A stretch of 64,000 nt of DNA from Acarospora socialis (GCA_025617375.2 JAMYGW020000001.1:1426001-1490000), one strand, 5' to 3'. Positions 33,953-45,309 are shown, counted from the stretch's first letter. Numbers and translations are program-made. Notes: generated from the letters alone by a model not told the origin.

Positions 33953-35324
33953 TCACAGCCCGGTCCTACCAAGCTTCTCCGCTAACTCATCGACGGTCTT
34001 GTCGTCCTCCAGCGCTACGTTCATACCTTCGGCCTCCTCCGCATCCTGCAGCAACCTCTCGGCCTTTTCGTCCTTCTCCTTGTCCTCATCTGCCTCATCT
34101 TCTTGGTCTTCATCTTCCTCTGCATCTTCCTCCTCATCGCTCTCTTCTTCGAGGTCGCTCAAAGAATCAAGACCCCAGCCCTCCGCATCATCACTGTCGG
34201 TGCCATGCTCCTTTTTCCGCACGTCCAGGAGCTCACGCAAAGTCTCGATGCTCACATCGTCTTCGTTGAATTTATTGCCGTTGAGTTCGATGCGCTTCAA
34301 TGCTGGTAGCGCGTCCTTGGCCGCATGTCTGAATGCCGTCAAACCCTTGGTGTCGATCTCATTATACTGCAGTCGTAAGATTTCCAGTTCCTTGTTGGAG
34401 CCCTTCCCTAATGCCTCCGCCACTACCTGTCCACCCCTCGCGCCGAGCAGGCAGTCTCCCACACCCAATTCCTTTAGTTCTGGCCAACCAGCAACAAGTT
34501 CTGACAGGGCTTTTGCGCCTGTTATTGTGAACGTGTTATCTTGCAAGTCCAAAACTTTTAGGCCCTTCGCATGCCTAAACCCTTCCCGTAGCACGTGTGA
34601 AACACCTTCCTGTCTGATCCCATTCTGCACCATCTTCACCGTTCGGACTCCATTATGCGCTCCATAGACCGTCGCCCACGCCTCCATACTACCACTCTCT
34701 AACCGGTTCCTTCCACATATTATCGTCTCCAGATTCGGCACGTGCTCCCCTTTCCTCCTCGCTTCCTCCTTCTTTCCCGCCAACTCCGTAAGTGCGTCCG
34801 CGATAAGGACACCTGCACGGGGCCCCAGACCATTGTTGTTGAGGATGAGATGCTGTAGAGGTATGTGAGAGGAGAGGAACGCGACGAGAGGAGCTTGTGT
34901 GTTGAGACCGAACGCGTTGTCAGAGAGATTGACGGTGTGGAGAGAAGGGAGGGCGAGAAGAGCTGTTAGGAGTGATGACAGCGATGGAGGAATTTCGTTG
35001 AGCAGCCGAGATGTAAATATATCTGCCAAGTTGGCGATCTAGTAGGAAATATAGGATTAGTAACGGTACAGCCAGCCGTTGAACGAACTGTATAACTGTT
35101 GTCCTGTTTCGAGTGGACTGAGAAGTACATACCTGAAGGGTCTTCTTTGTCTCTAAGACTTTGGCTAGAGCCTCACAAGCCTCGACTCCCAGTGTGTTGC
35201 CTCCTAGCCTTATTTCCTCGACCTCATTATTGTCGCAAAGCTCTTTGATGTGAGGTTCCACATCAGCGGCAGTGTCAAGCCTCAGGCCCTTCCCTTCGAG
35301 CGAGAAAATTTTTGCGGAAGACAT
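33953..35324 (-). CDS. RNA1: Ran GTPase-activating protein (Rna1/RanGAP1)
   Basis: Two exons: complement(join(33953..35038, 35133..35324)), 425 aa. The N-terminus MSSAKIFSLEGKGLRLDT leads into leucine-rich repeats of the ribonuclease-inhibitor type (EEIRLGGNTLGVEACEAL, HTVNLSDNAFG, HLILNNNGLGPRAG, VLDLQDNTFT). Repeats run to about residue 330, and an extremely acidic stretch follows (LSDLEEESDEEEDAEEDEDQ), as in yeast Rna1. An Arg-containing ICGRNRLESG loop and NGLGPRAG are the regions known to contact Ran. The enzyme sits on the cytoplasmic side and drives nucleocytoplasmic transport by stimulating Ran GTP hydrolysis. The gene is head to head with COX17. Confidence 0.95.
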
Positions 35325-35621
35325 GTCGTTTCTAGTGGTGGATAGTTCTAGTAAGGGTCTGATATCCAAGAACGGAGAATGTATACACTCGATTATGCCG
35401 TAAACAAGGCCAACTTGTTTGGTGGAAAGTGTTTTTCTACGGAAGACTGCAAGTCCAGCTAGTGCTGCGAAGTCACAATGCAGGAACGGGGTGGCGCACC
35501 TTAGCGTGGTACCCCTGCTGTGGCTTGCCGACTCTAGCCCAGTCAGGTCCAATCGCAGTATTCCATCATCTTAAACTTGAAAGATCGATCATCAGAGCAG
35601 AGGAACTCGTTCACCAGCACA
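35325..35621. promoter_or_regulatory. Bidirectional promoter between RNA1 and COX17
   Basis: 297 bp between start codons of two divergent genes. A CCAAT pentamer lies at 35549-35553. Control of both genes from this interval is inferred from spacing. Confidence 0.5.
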
Positions 35622-35979
35622 ATGTCATCACAAGCTATCTCAAGCATTCCAAGCAGTAAGTCCTCTCTTCCACAGTCTCTACTTCACCTCAGCTAACTAC
35701 TACTTTAACACAGGTCCCGCCACTGCCAGCAATCTAGGCTCAGATCTCAAACCAGCGGGCAGTGCATCAGCTCAAGTGAAGGTTCGTACTGAGTATCGTT
35801 TGCCATAGCTCGATTTTGCTAAACTGTCTTGACATTAGCCTTGCTGCGTGTGCAAGGACGAGAAAGCCGCACGCGACGAGTGCATGCTATTCTCGAGCGG
35901 CGACAACGCTCAGGAGGAGTGCCAGAGTATGGTCGATAAGTACCGGAGTTGCATGGCTGGATTTGGGTTCAAGATATAG
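35622..35979 (+). CDS. COX17: Cytochrome c oxidase copper chaperone
   Basis: Three exons: join(35622..35655, 35714..35781, 35839..35979), 80 aa. Exon 1 is only 34 nt. The spliced protein has the copper-binding KPCCVC motif formed at the last junction (VK from exon 2, PCCVC from exon 3). The twin Cx9C helices follow: C-KDEKAARDE-C and C-QSMVDKYRS-C. It ends MAGFGFKI. Length and motif order are those of Cox17, which passes copper(I) to Sco1 and Cox11 in the intermembrane space for cytochrome oxidase assembly. Confidence 0.95.
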
Positions 35980-36127
35980 CTCGGTTTACAGCGTGCTGGG
36001 TAAGGATTGCGACTGGGCATAAAGGAAGACATGCATTGCTACGGCGCCGGGCTCAAATTCGGTGTATGTTGATAGGATATTCGCCGATGTGATGTACAAT
36101 ATTACACACAAATAGTACAAACACCAC

Positions 36128-38030
36128 TCATTGCCTCTTCTTTTGCCGTGCCTCCGGTGTTGGAACGCTAACCATATAGCCCTGCATTATTCCGGACTTT
36201 TCTATAAGCCTCCAAGTGCACCATAGATAGCACAACCCAAACCCGGCAGCTCCGATGAGGACGTTGAGGACTACCCAAAGATCCGGTTTGTCTTGGGGTG
36301 TCTCGACAAACGCTTCCAGAATATGCCATATAATCATAGTAGCATAGAAGCCCGAGTGGATAACCTTGGCTGAAGTCCCCAGGCTGGCCCTGTCTGTATG
36401 GTGGCCGAGGTAGAGTGAGAATGACACTGGTGGTAAGTCAAGGAGATACGCCCATAGCAGGGTAAGCACGGCGTATGGGATTCTGAGTTCGTCGCGTTTT
36501 AACAACGGAAACAGCGTCCAAGAGGCCAGTATGTTCGCCCACCCTGCCCAGGCCCTAACTTGTGCACTTAGGCCATCTTTGGCACTCAGGAGAAGCGTCA
36601 TCGGTAGTAAGGGTAACAGCACACTCTTCTCGTGCACCTGAAAAGAACAGAGAAAAAATCCCCAAGCCGTACTTGCCAATGCTAGCGGTAGCAAATCCTT
36701 TCTTGGGAACAGGGATAGGGTCATACAGGCCGGCAAGATTGCAACAACCGTGGCGGACAATGACAGGCGCTGTAGCATAGCGGTCGGATACTGATGTAGT
36801 TTATGCACCGTGTGGAAGGCGCACCATACATTGGCGACTTTGTCTTCGAAAAGTCCCCGAGCGAAAGGGAAGATGCGATGAACAACTTGGGTGAGCTGTA
36901 GGAGCCCTGGATAGTACCAGCCCTTCGGGTCCATATTCGAAGGTATTGCAGATATGATTGGATTAACAACAGCCGTTCTCGCCTCGGGGGTCATAGATAT
37001 ACCGTAATAGGTATCGTAGATGGCACCAAGAACGAGTGGCACACATATCGTGATGAAGGACAAACCAGTGATAAGCGCAATGCCAAAGAGCCTGGGGAGG
37101 TTGACCTTGGGAAGGAGACAGACTCCGAGTAGGTAAGCGAATATTGTCGGTGCATAGTAAAGAGCCATCTGTTTGAACCCTAGTGCAGCAACGAAAAAGA
37201 CACTAGCCCACAATACTCTTCCAGCAAGCAGACTGGACATACTAGCAAGGACAAGACCGAGCATCACAGTGTTGTACTGGAAGTGCGCATGGTCAACAAG
37301 TATGGTTGCCGGCTGCATCAGTATCGCTGTGAGTGCAATTGAGGACTCCCAGACGCTGAGACCCTCCAGCTGGGACGAATGTCGGACGTACACCACGGCT
37401 GCAGGTATATAGGTAAGATATTCGGAGATTAGAACAGTCGCACGCATGAACACCTTGAGCAATTGATCTTCAAAGCCTCGTGATGTCTGCAGAGCGAACC
37501 AGGCGGGATTGATCCGAGAGCCTCTAGATTGGGTGAGTGAGTATGTCCTAACGAAGAACGAGGTCGAGTATCTCGTACATTTTGCCTAGCAACCAGCTAT
37601 GGTAAGCTGTTAATGGAGGATAGTCAAGACCCCACCACTGAAGATCGTAGAAGTACCACTGCGAGATAGGTAGGTGGTTGGTAAGCTCCATCCAATGCCT
37701 CTGTGCCTCAAAGTCGCCGTACATTGGTGGTGACCGGTGCCCTATTCTCCATGGTAAGTTAAGAACAACGACGCGAACATAAATTGATATACCAGAATAT
37801 CCCCAGAGACCCGTACACCACCTAAATAGGCCTACGACCATCAGTATCAATGGAAGCATCACCCATCGCGAAGTTGCTTTTCTGGCCGGCCAGAAGAAAG
37901 CGGCGAGCGGGAACGCAGGCCTTTGGGTGTTAGTTTTTAGATCGACCGTGACCGTTCCATGACCGACTGTAGAAGGCACTAACGTTGTCTTCTTTCGTCT
38001 CGGTTTATGTGGTGACGAAGTAGGTGCCAT
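36128..38030 (-). CDS. ALG6: Dolichyl-P-Glc:Man9GlcNAc2-PP-dolichol alpha-1,3-glucosyltransferase
   Basis: Two exons: complement(join(36128..37523, 37579..38030)), 615 aa. The 55-nt intron was placed so that LLGK joins IGSRINPAWFALQTSRG, restoring a conserved luminal segment; without it the frame ends soon after. Signature blocks are MYGDFEAQRHWMELT, ISQWYFYDLQWWGLDYPPLT (luminal loop 1 with the acidic catalytic residue), VFMRATVLISEY, many membrane helices, and FQVHEKSVLLPLLP. This ER multipass GT-C enzyme adds the first glucose to the lipid-linked oligosaccharide for N-glycosylation. ALG8 is the close alternative, but the WWGLDYPPLTAYHSW and VHEKSVL wording fits ALG6. Confidence 0.93.
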
Positions 38031-38895
38031 TGCCAGAAAGACTCGAAATTATACTCACCTTGAACGAGCGGATGCGACCCCCTTGACAGCGAACTTACAG
38101 TACCAGGTAAACACAGAGCTAGAGCTAGCGTCGAGGGTCGAGGGGTTCGGGCAGTGAATCTAGATCTGTTTGGGCCTAGCTCTGTAAATCCAGATAAGCG
38201 GCTAACAAGATTTTCGTACAGCTTCGGTTTCCTGCCCGCCTCTCGCTCTCTACCTTGCTCATACTCATTCTTCACCTTCCTTCACCTCACCAAACAATTA
38301 CACAAGGTACGTAACAACCAACACCAAGCATCTCTTTCCCGAAGAGGTGGTCAGACAACGTGGGCTTTCTCATCGTGGGCTTTCATCAGTGGGCTTTTGT
38401 GGTCTTGACTGTGGGCTTTTGAATTGAGGGCTTATCTGTGGGCCGCATATCTCGAGTATCTCGAAAGAGATTGAGAGTTCTTGTTCCAGTGGGTATCATT
38501 CGCTACTGTGGGTTCTTGAGCACATCGCATCTTACTTTGAGCTACCTGACTCTTGTGTGTAAACACGATTGTCTTGAGGGTCTTACTGTGGGCTTGTGGG
38601 CTTTTGACACTAGTGGGTTGGCCGTGGACGGATCTGAGGGCTCGCCGCACAGTTTGAAGTTTGGTATCGACTAGCAGTTTCTGATCCACTGGTTTAGAAG
38701 CTGCCATAGTCCGTGGGAAGATATTATCTTGCAAGTAGAGAATACTTGACAACAGTTCGTCTAACCCTCTTTCTCTACCCTTCGTGGTTTCTATATCCCA
38801 TCCGTTGCTGTCGTCTTTGTTGCTCAAGACTTTGAAAGTTGCGTATATTTGCTTACGCGACCATATAGGAACTAGCATCCACCCTACTCGTTGCA
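38031..38895. promoter_or_regulatory. Divergent promoter region, ALG6 / nucleolin-like gene
   Basis: 865 bp between start codons. Its right two-thirds carry the GTGGGCTT array described separately. No supported coding region. Confidence 0.5.
38360..38603 (+). repeat. Array of GTGGGCTT boxes upstream of nucleolin-like gene
   Basis: Six exact GTGGGCTT octamers on the + strand at 38360, 38375, 38389, 38411, 38588 and 38596. Variants lie between and just after them: GAGGGCTT at 38426, GTGGGCC at 38438, GTGGGTTC near 38509, and GTGGGTTGG near 38613. Most are followed by T-runs (GTGGGCTTTT). All share one orientation and end about 290 nt before the start codon. They are spaced irregularly (8-22 nt in the first block), so this is a set of reiterated boxes and not a uniform tandem repeat. 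Confidence 0.8.
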
Positions 38896-40629
38896 ATGGG
38901 CAAAACTAAGGAAGCCAAGCCTGCAAAGGCTGTGAAAGCCAGCAAAGACACGAAAGCTATCTCAGCCGTTAAGGACAGCGCCGTTACGAAGCCTTCCCAG
39001 ACGCCTAAGTCAAAGAGCAAAGAGCTTGCCAAGCAAGTTGCGACCAAGGCCGACAAGCAGTCGTCGAAAAAGAAGGCTAAAGCGCCAAGTCCGGAGCCAA
39101 GCACCGACGACGAGAGTGATAGCGATGAAGAGATGAGTAGTGCTAGCTCCGCAAGCAGTGAAAGCGAGTCGGAAGTGGAAGCTGCAAAGACCACAAAACC
39201 GAACGGAAAGGCCAACGGAACAGCGAAGGCTCCAGCTCCGGCAAAGAAGGCAGAGTCTGTCTCTCCTGAAACATCAGATTCGTCTGAATCATCTGAAGAT
39301 GAAGCTCCTGCCCCCTCCAAGCCTGCACCAGCGGCTGCGGCGAAGAAGAGCAATGCCAAGTCCGACTCTTCTGATAGTGAAGACGAGGACAGTGATGCTA
39401 GCGAAAGCGACGAAGAGGAACCGGCTCCAGCCAAGAGCAAGGGTCCGGTTGATGCAAAGGCCTTGAATGGTGCATTGAAGGATGTATCTAGCAAGCAGAA
39501 GGTAAGACGTGGTCCACACCTCGGGTGGAAGATACCCTGCAATATAGAAGAACGAGGTACTAACTTCGTCGAACTGCAGGCTCCCCCGAAGGATAAGTCC
39601 GATGATTCGGAGGCGTCGTCCGATTCGGAAGATGATGATGATGAGGAAGATAGCGACGACTCTGGTAGCTCTTCGGACGATGATAGCGAAGAGGACAAGG
39701 CTCCACCGAAGAAGCGCAAGGCCGAGTCTGATGAGACTGCAACCGCCAAGAAGCCTAAGACAACCAATGCAGCTGCAGAGGACACCGGCTCCAAGAACCT
39801 ATTTGTTGGCAATCTGTCTTGGAACGTCGATGAAGATTGGCTCACGCGCGAGTTTGAGGAGTTTGGAGAGCTTACAGGCGCGAGAATCATCAGTGATAAG
39901 CAAACTGGGCGCTCCAAAGGGTGAGTCAACTGCTTTAAATACTGGTGATCCCGCTAATTGAAGCATCATAGCTTCGGATACGTTGAGTTTGCCAACTCTG
40001 CCGACGCTGCGAAGGCGCTGAAGGCAAAGAAGGACGCCATGATTGATGGGCGCAAGGCCAATGTGGATTTTTCCACACCCCGTAACAACGACGCCGGGCC
40101 TGGTGATTTCAAAAACCGTGCGAACAGCCGAGCTGAGTCTTTTGGTGACCAGACTAGCCCAGAGAGCGACACCCTTTTCGTTGGAAATATTTCCTTCGAG
40201 GCGAACGAGGACATACTCAGCGAAGAGTTCGGAAAGTATGGAACGGTGATCGGGGTTAGGCTGCCGACCGATATGGACTCTGGCAATCCCAAAGGCTTCG
40301 GCTACGTCCAGTTCGCCTCCGTGGATGAGGCTCGCGAAGCACTCAACAACATGAAAGGTGCTGCCATCTGCGATCGCCCCATTCGTCTCGACTTCTCCAC
40401 TCCCCGTCAAAACACCGGTGGATCTCCACGTGGCGGTCGCGGCGGTGGACGGGGCTTTGGTGACCGCGGTGGTCGAGGAGGAGGTCGCGGGTTTGGTGAT
40501 CGCGGAGGCAGAGGCGGAGGTCGTGGCTTTGGCGATCGTGGAGGTCGGGGCGGATCTCGTGGAGGTCGGGGCTCGTCTACCAACCGTGGCGGCTTCGGCG
40601 ACTTCCAGGGTAAGAAGAAGACCTTTTAA
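38896..40629 (+). CDS. NSR1: Nucleolin-like protein (Nsr1/Gar2 type): acidic-Ser N-terminus, two RRMs, RGG tail
   Basis: Three exons: join(38896..39501, 39580..39920, 39972..40629), 534 aa. The N-terminal half is Lys/Ala-rich with many Ser-Asp/Glu runs (SSEDE, SDSEDEDSDASESDEEE), likely CK2 substrates. RRM1 has RNP2 LFVGNL and RNP1 KGFGYVEF, joined across the second intron. RRM2 has LFVGNI and KGFGYVQF. The tail holds repeated RGGRGGGRGFGD units, typical methylated GAR domains. Such proteins act in the nucleolus in pre-rRNA processing and small-subunit assembly. The first intron (39502-39579) is 78 nt, in frame and free of stops, so a retained form would also encode a full protein. A perfect TACTAAC branch site argues that it is spliced. 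Confidence 0.95.
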
Positions 40630-42177
40630 GACTCTTGACTGGTCAACTTGATGTTGCGTTGGGTGCCCATGGAAGGCCTATGGCTCATGCGGGCCTTGTT
40701 CAGTTGTCGTTGTCGGTCTCGAATATCGAATGCACGATATGATCTTTCTTGTTGGCCAACAAGAAACTGATTGTGCCTTGTCCTGACCAATGTCCTACGA
40801 CACCAAAAGTTCTGTATTCATCTCCTTTGTCAGCCCGCTCACTACGATTGTAGCTTCTCTTCTTTAGGGTTCCCCTACAGGGTGCCATCTCTTTGCATTC
40901 GTTGTATGGATCTCAAGAACTAGGTAGTTGTAACCATAGAGCCGAATCATCACATGAAACATATTGTCGGGCACGATAGGCATCAGGATCACGTTGACAA
41001 AGACCAATAGCATATTGGTTCTAAATATGAATATCTGCGCCGGAAGGTTGTTTACTCATTACCTGCAACCATGTGTAGTTAAGGAAGTACCTGTAAGGCA
41101 CCTAGAACAAGCCCTAACGGGGTAGTTGCCACGAGTACAATCATTCTGCTTGTTGAGCTTGTTTGGGTACCCACGGGATGATTTACAGGGCTTCTTCAGA
41201 GCATTTAACTACTACTGGATCCAGCGCACACGAAAGTGTACGAGTACGCCCCTTTTTGCGGATTGGCCAAGGGGGTGAGGTGCTTCGCCTTCTCATTGCT
41301 CCAAATGATGCCTCGCCTCCGCACAAGAGTTTCCGTGACCCAATCAAGTGCACCTGACAAGTGGTTGTATGCCGTGCCATCACTACTAGACCCTGATTCC
41401 TGATCCCGCCTCTTACGATCTACTCCTACTGTGTACACATGGGGCGATTCAGCTCTGATATCGAGAATTAAATCATCATCAAGATATGCTATGCGCGGCC
41501 AGTTCCTCATCATCCTCACAGCTTGCGCTTCTGATGTCTTATCGATACGTGCGACGGACCCCATAGTTTGGCATTAGCGTCATTCCTTGTTGCGACTCTC
41601 CACCCCACGTTCACCCACCTCTCAACCCAGCCGCTGACCGAACCATCTGACATCTCGTCCAAGACATCGCTACTCGAAACTCATCCGAGTGTCGAGGACA
41701 TCTTGCTCAATAAGTCCACGCGATTGCCAACAAGTTTAAGGCCTTGAAGGCGCACCTTCTTGTGCCTCCACAGCTGCCCGGATAAGGAGCGGTCTGGCAG
41801 TGGAAGCATCACCAACGAGCCTCCAAACCGCGAGCCAGCCTGGAATATAGAACCACTACGACTACAAACCACCCTGTCAACACGAGGAATTGACCTCTCC
41901 ACATAACGTCACCAACGGGTTTTCCGTTACAATATGCACCGCACCAACGCTGAAGCCCAGAGACAGGCAAGGGAAGGCTATAGGCTTGCCGGATCACAAG
42001 GGACACCGGGTACTGGTGGTGTGATACGCTCCGCAAATGATGCCAGAAGACCACGGTCAGATGGTGAGTTGACAAGCCTTCAGCGCCTCAATCTTGCGAT
42101 CTTCACCTTCCAGGACAGTAATCAAGCATCAAGATCGGCATGAAAGACGCCCGAACCCTGCTAGTCCCACTACGGAT
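40630..42177. other. Intergenic region, nucleolin-like to hypothetical membrane gene
   Basis: About 1.5 kb. A minus-strand frame at 41205-41564 (119 codons, ATG start) has no recognisable domain and is not annotated. Near the right end a GTGAGT (about 42064) and a CTTCCAG (about 42115) could bound an intron in the 5' leader of the next gene. Splicing them does not extend its reading frame. Confidence 0.4.
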
Positions 42178-43344
42178 ATGTACTCATTTAGCTGGTACAC
42201 AGATTCCTGGATCGAGGTAGCCTCGCAGCCGTCCTCCTCCTCCCTATCGTCCGCGGCAACCGATGAGATTGTCACGACTGGTCTCCGCGTTCAACACGAT
42301 TACACCGTACGCCGAAGACGTCGCTCCCGCCCCAACGCCCCGACATACCTCAGCCTTCCCCCCCGGTCGACAAGTGGGGCGAGTAGCAGCCAGGAAGAGT
42401 ATGAGGAGAGCGAAAGCGAATCGGATCGCGTGTTGAGCAGCTCAAACGAACTTCCACAACCGAGTTCTGCCCATCGCCTGGGAAGTATAACAACAGCACC
42501 GAAAAGGCCCTATTCATCGGCGTCAGAAGACGCATCTTCGGACGATGAGGATGAGGATGGAAACTCGACAGCCCTTGGGATAACGAATAATGAGCCGGTC
42601 TTTACCCCTCAACCGAACGCTTTCTCCCATCCGCCTTCCTCCGCCAACCAACCGTCGCAAGCAGCAGTTCCAGGTTCATACTTCCCCGCGCCACGAGCAG
42701 CAACATCCAGATCTGCATCTCAGAGGCACTCGTACCCGAGCCAACGATCCCGGCAACATGCGCCGTACAACATGATCTCGCCATCCTATCAAGCCGATCA
42801 TGACGCAGCCTTGAGAGCCAGTCTATCGACTCTGCTCTCGTGCGCGGCTGCCGCCAGAGGTCTACCCAAGCGAGACGTTACCTCAAACAGAACCGGGACA
42901 TCTAGTCGAATCGAGCCGAACACATTGCGCATGGTCCCCGAATCCGTCGCCATGGGCGAAGAAACCACACAGCGTGATCGTTCCATCAATCGCCGGCCTT
43001 CTGCGTCTTCTTCGGGGAAGAGCATCCCTATCACGTCTCCTCAGGATAAAGGCAAACGAAAAGCTTCAAGCTCGAAAGACCGACGTAGCGTCAAGAAGTC
43101 ACGCAAGTCCGGTACTTTGGACGAGATGGTGAGCCCAACGTTGATGACGTGGGTCGTCAGCGCGGGGGTGGTAGTGCTCTTCAGTGCGATTAGTTTCTCG
43201 GCTGGTTACGCCATGGGAAAGGAAGTTGGGAGGACTGAGGCCAACTTTGCTGGCCAGACGGATGGAGCAGTGTGCGGGAAGGAGGTAGGTAGGGGGTTGC
43301 GACGATTGAGATGGGGAAGTGCTTCGACTTCCGTCCGGGTTTGA
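42178..43344 (+). CDS. Hypothetical protein with C-terminal transmembrane segment, 388 aa
   Basis: Single exon. Start MYSFSWYTDSWIEVASQPSS is chosen because the segments DSWIEVASQPSSSSLSS and DEIVTTGLRVQHDY look conserved; upstream codons in the same frame lack an ATG. A basic patch (RRRRRSRPN) and acidic-Ser tract (SSQEEYEESESESD) follow, then a long low-complexity region with RS and KR clusters. One hydrophobic helix sits at about residues 321-346 (WVVSAGVVVLFSAISFSAGY), followed by a short tail. This suggests a membrane-anchored protein with a large disordered, probably cytosolic or nuclear-side, N-terminal part. No function recognised. Confidence 0.75.
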   Translation: MYSFSWYTDSWIEVASQPSSSSLSSAATDEIVTTGLRVQHDYTVRRRRRSRPNAPTYLSLPPRSTSGASSSQEEYEESESESDRVLSSSNELPQPSSAHRLGSITTAPKRPYSSASEDASSDDEDEDGNSTALGITNNEPVFTPQPNAFSHPPSSANQPSQAAVPGSYFPAPRAATSRSASQRHSYPSQRSRQHAPYNMISPSYQADHDAALRASLSTLLSCAAAARGLPKRDVTSNRTGTSSRIEPNTLRMVPESVAMGEETTQRDRSINRRPSASSSGKSIPITSPQDKGKRKASSSKDRRSVKKSRKSGTLDEMVSPTLMTWVVSAGVVVLFSAISFSAGYAMGKEVGRTEANFAGQTDGAVCGKEVGRGLRRLRWGSASTSVRV

Positions 43345-43740
43345 GCGAAATGGGCAAGAGGGAGCTTGATATTTGCGTCCTTGTTGGTGACGGTGAGGGG
43401 TTCTGGGCGTGGTTAAATGCATGGCTTATGTCAACGCTGAGGATAAGTGATGGCGACCTGTTAGGCAATATTATCGAAGTGATGGGATTCTCTACTCCTC
43501 TGGCGTCTAATTCGTTCATAGGCGCTTTGAACTCAGAATTCCCATCAATTAGTATTACTCTCGTAAATGGTACTCAGTTTCCAGTGAGCTTTTCTGCTGT
43601 GTTGGTCCGTGGTCCTTGCCAAACGCCTTGAGGTCACACAGACGAGGCAGATACAGCGCGAGTGTGATGACTAAGCAAGTAAAGCATTAAACCCTTCTCA
43701 CCAACCATCGACTCCAGATTCAACAACTCTTCCAACCATA
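43345..43740. other. Intergenic region upstream of mL54 gene
   Basis: About 400 bp between two + strand genes. The last 60 nt before the ATG are C/A-rich (CACCAACCATCGACTCC). Nothing else seen. Confidence 0.35.
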
Positions 43741-44554
43741 ATGATCTGTCAACGCTGTCTCCACCGTGCCAGCACACGCGCCCTTCTTTCAAAGAGCTCC
43801 ATCTCCCCCAACCAACTCAAACCCCTAACCCATCACCCAGCTCCCCACCGTCTAACCCGCACCCTCACCACCTCGACCCACTCCAACTCCCCTCAACCCA
43901 CCACCTCCAGTTCTTCCACCTCCACCACGCAACTCGCCACTCCCCTCACGCCTGTTCTCCCACCAACCGCCTCCACCTCATCCTCACCAGCAAAAGCCAC
44001 CCCGCTCTCCTCCGTCCCAGCCGGCACGCCCCTGCGCGGCCTCAACTACCTCAAAGCCGGCAGCGAGCCCCTCGCGCTCGAAGACGACGCGTACCCAGCC
44101 TGGCTGTGGCGATGTCTGGACACGGCGGGGACGAAGAAGGGAGGAGCCGATGGCGGCGACGGCAGCGGTGGGGCTGAGGGGGATCTGTTCTGTTTGTTCC
44201 GGGCCCTAACTTCCCTTATCCCCTATCCTCCAATCCGCCTTTCCCCCTTCACATGAAAAACCCCTCAGCAGGGTCCGGCAACGAACTGACGTTTCTCTCC
44301 GTATCGAAACAGCGAAATCGAAAAAGCAGCGTCGCATCGCGGCGAAGAAACTGCGCAAGCTGGCAGCTTCGAACCCGGAGAGTCTGGTGCCCAAGGTGCC
44401 GGTTCAGGAACAGAGTGTGGATCTGTGGGCGGGGGATGGGACGGTGCAGGGCGCGGTGAGGGCGGAGGCGGGGAGGAGGGAGGTCACGAGGGCGTTGAGG
44501 ACGGTTAGGAGGAGGGGGATAAAGGAGGGAAATTTTTTGAGGGGGATGCGGTAG
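43741..44554 (+). CDS. MRPL37: Mitochondrial large ribosomal subunit protein mL54 (MRPL37 of yeast)
   Basis: Two exons: join(43741..44191, 44313..44554), 230 aa. Residues 1-60 form a basic, Ser/Thr-rich presequence for mitochondrial import. The conserved core is PLRGLNYLKAGSEPLALEDD then YPAWLWRCLD. After the junction it continues with SKKQRRIAAKKLRKLAASNP and a C-terminal RRRGIKEGNFLRGMR, as in fungal mL54. The donor (GTTTGT) is weak, so the exact exon 1 end could differ by a few residues. The open, in-phase join and the lysine-rich continuation support it. The insertion GTKKGGADGGDGSGGAEG before the junction is low complexity and lineage-specific. Confidence 0.85.
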
Positions 44555-45309
44555 GGTGTGGGTTGGGTTTCTTAACGGGGTGGATGGGAGTGGGAAGCGG
44601 ATGGAAGAGGGTGGATGGTCTGGGTGCTTGTTTGGGTTTGTGTATATCGCTGCGTCGGGGAGGCTCTGGACTCCAGATCATGAAGCCATAAAGCCTCGGG
44701 ACGGATTCTTCGTTCCGCGCCCGTTCGCTATACACGCTAGGACCTATCTCTTCAACAGATACCGCGACATTCACTCCCCGGAGCTTTCTCGGAGTATGCA
44801 CTCGCTCGATGTTCATAGTACTCGACAAGACTAGCCACTCCCCTTGTACACACCCGCGCACTACGCTCTCTACTTCAATTCAGAGGGAGTCAAAGCCAGC
44901 ACGCCGAGTCCCAGTTTCTGATCCTACTCCACTTCATCCCACACAGCACCGCCCGTGCAAGATCTATTCGTCCATCTCTACGGTGACTGAATTACTTGTA
45001 TTCAACTAGACCGTGGAAGACCACTTTGGGTACGATTTTCGTTCTGCTTCCAAGTCCGCTAGAACGCCTTCCAAGACGGGGTATATCCAGAAATGTCATG
45101 ATGAAAAGAAGGAGAACCCTCTCCTCCGCGGTCTCATGCCCCGGATCGTTGTTCCAAATACAGCTCCGAACCAAGCCGTCAACTTCCCCACTTAAATGCA
45201 TACTCATTCCCTCTCTCGTTCTCCCAAACGCCCAACGCTCACAACACTGACCACCCCATCCCATTCTCTTCCCCGGACTACCCCAATCTCGAAGAAATCC
45301 GAAAGCCCC
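44555..45309. other. Convergent intergenic region, mL54 / hypothetical gene
   Basis: About 750 bp between opposing 3' ends. Several short frames on both strands, none with a motif. Larger than most convergent gaps in this window. Confidence 0.35.

Noticed and set aside
38853-39929. 358-codon minus-strand frame opposite the nucleolin-like gene
   Set aside because: Mirror image of the Ser/Asp/Glu-rich coding strand; no independent motif, while the + strand has clear RRMs.
41205-41564. 119-codon minus-strand frame between nucleolin-like and membrane-protein genes
   Set aside because: ATG start but no recognisable motif and no supporting context; kept only as a note in the intergenic entry.
41934-42143. 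Upstream + strand frame (MHRTNAEAQRQAREGY) as a first exon of the 42178 gene
   Set aside because: Its GTGAGT donor can be spliced to nearby acceptors only in a phase that meets a stop, so it is treated as leader.
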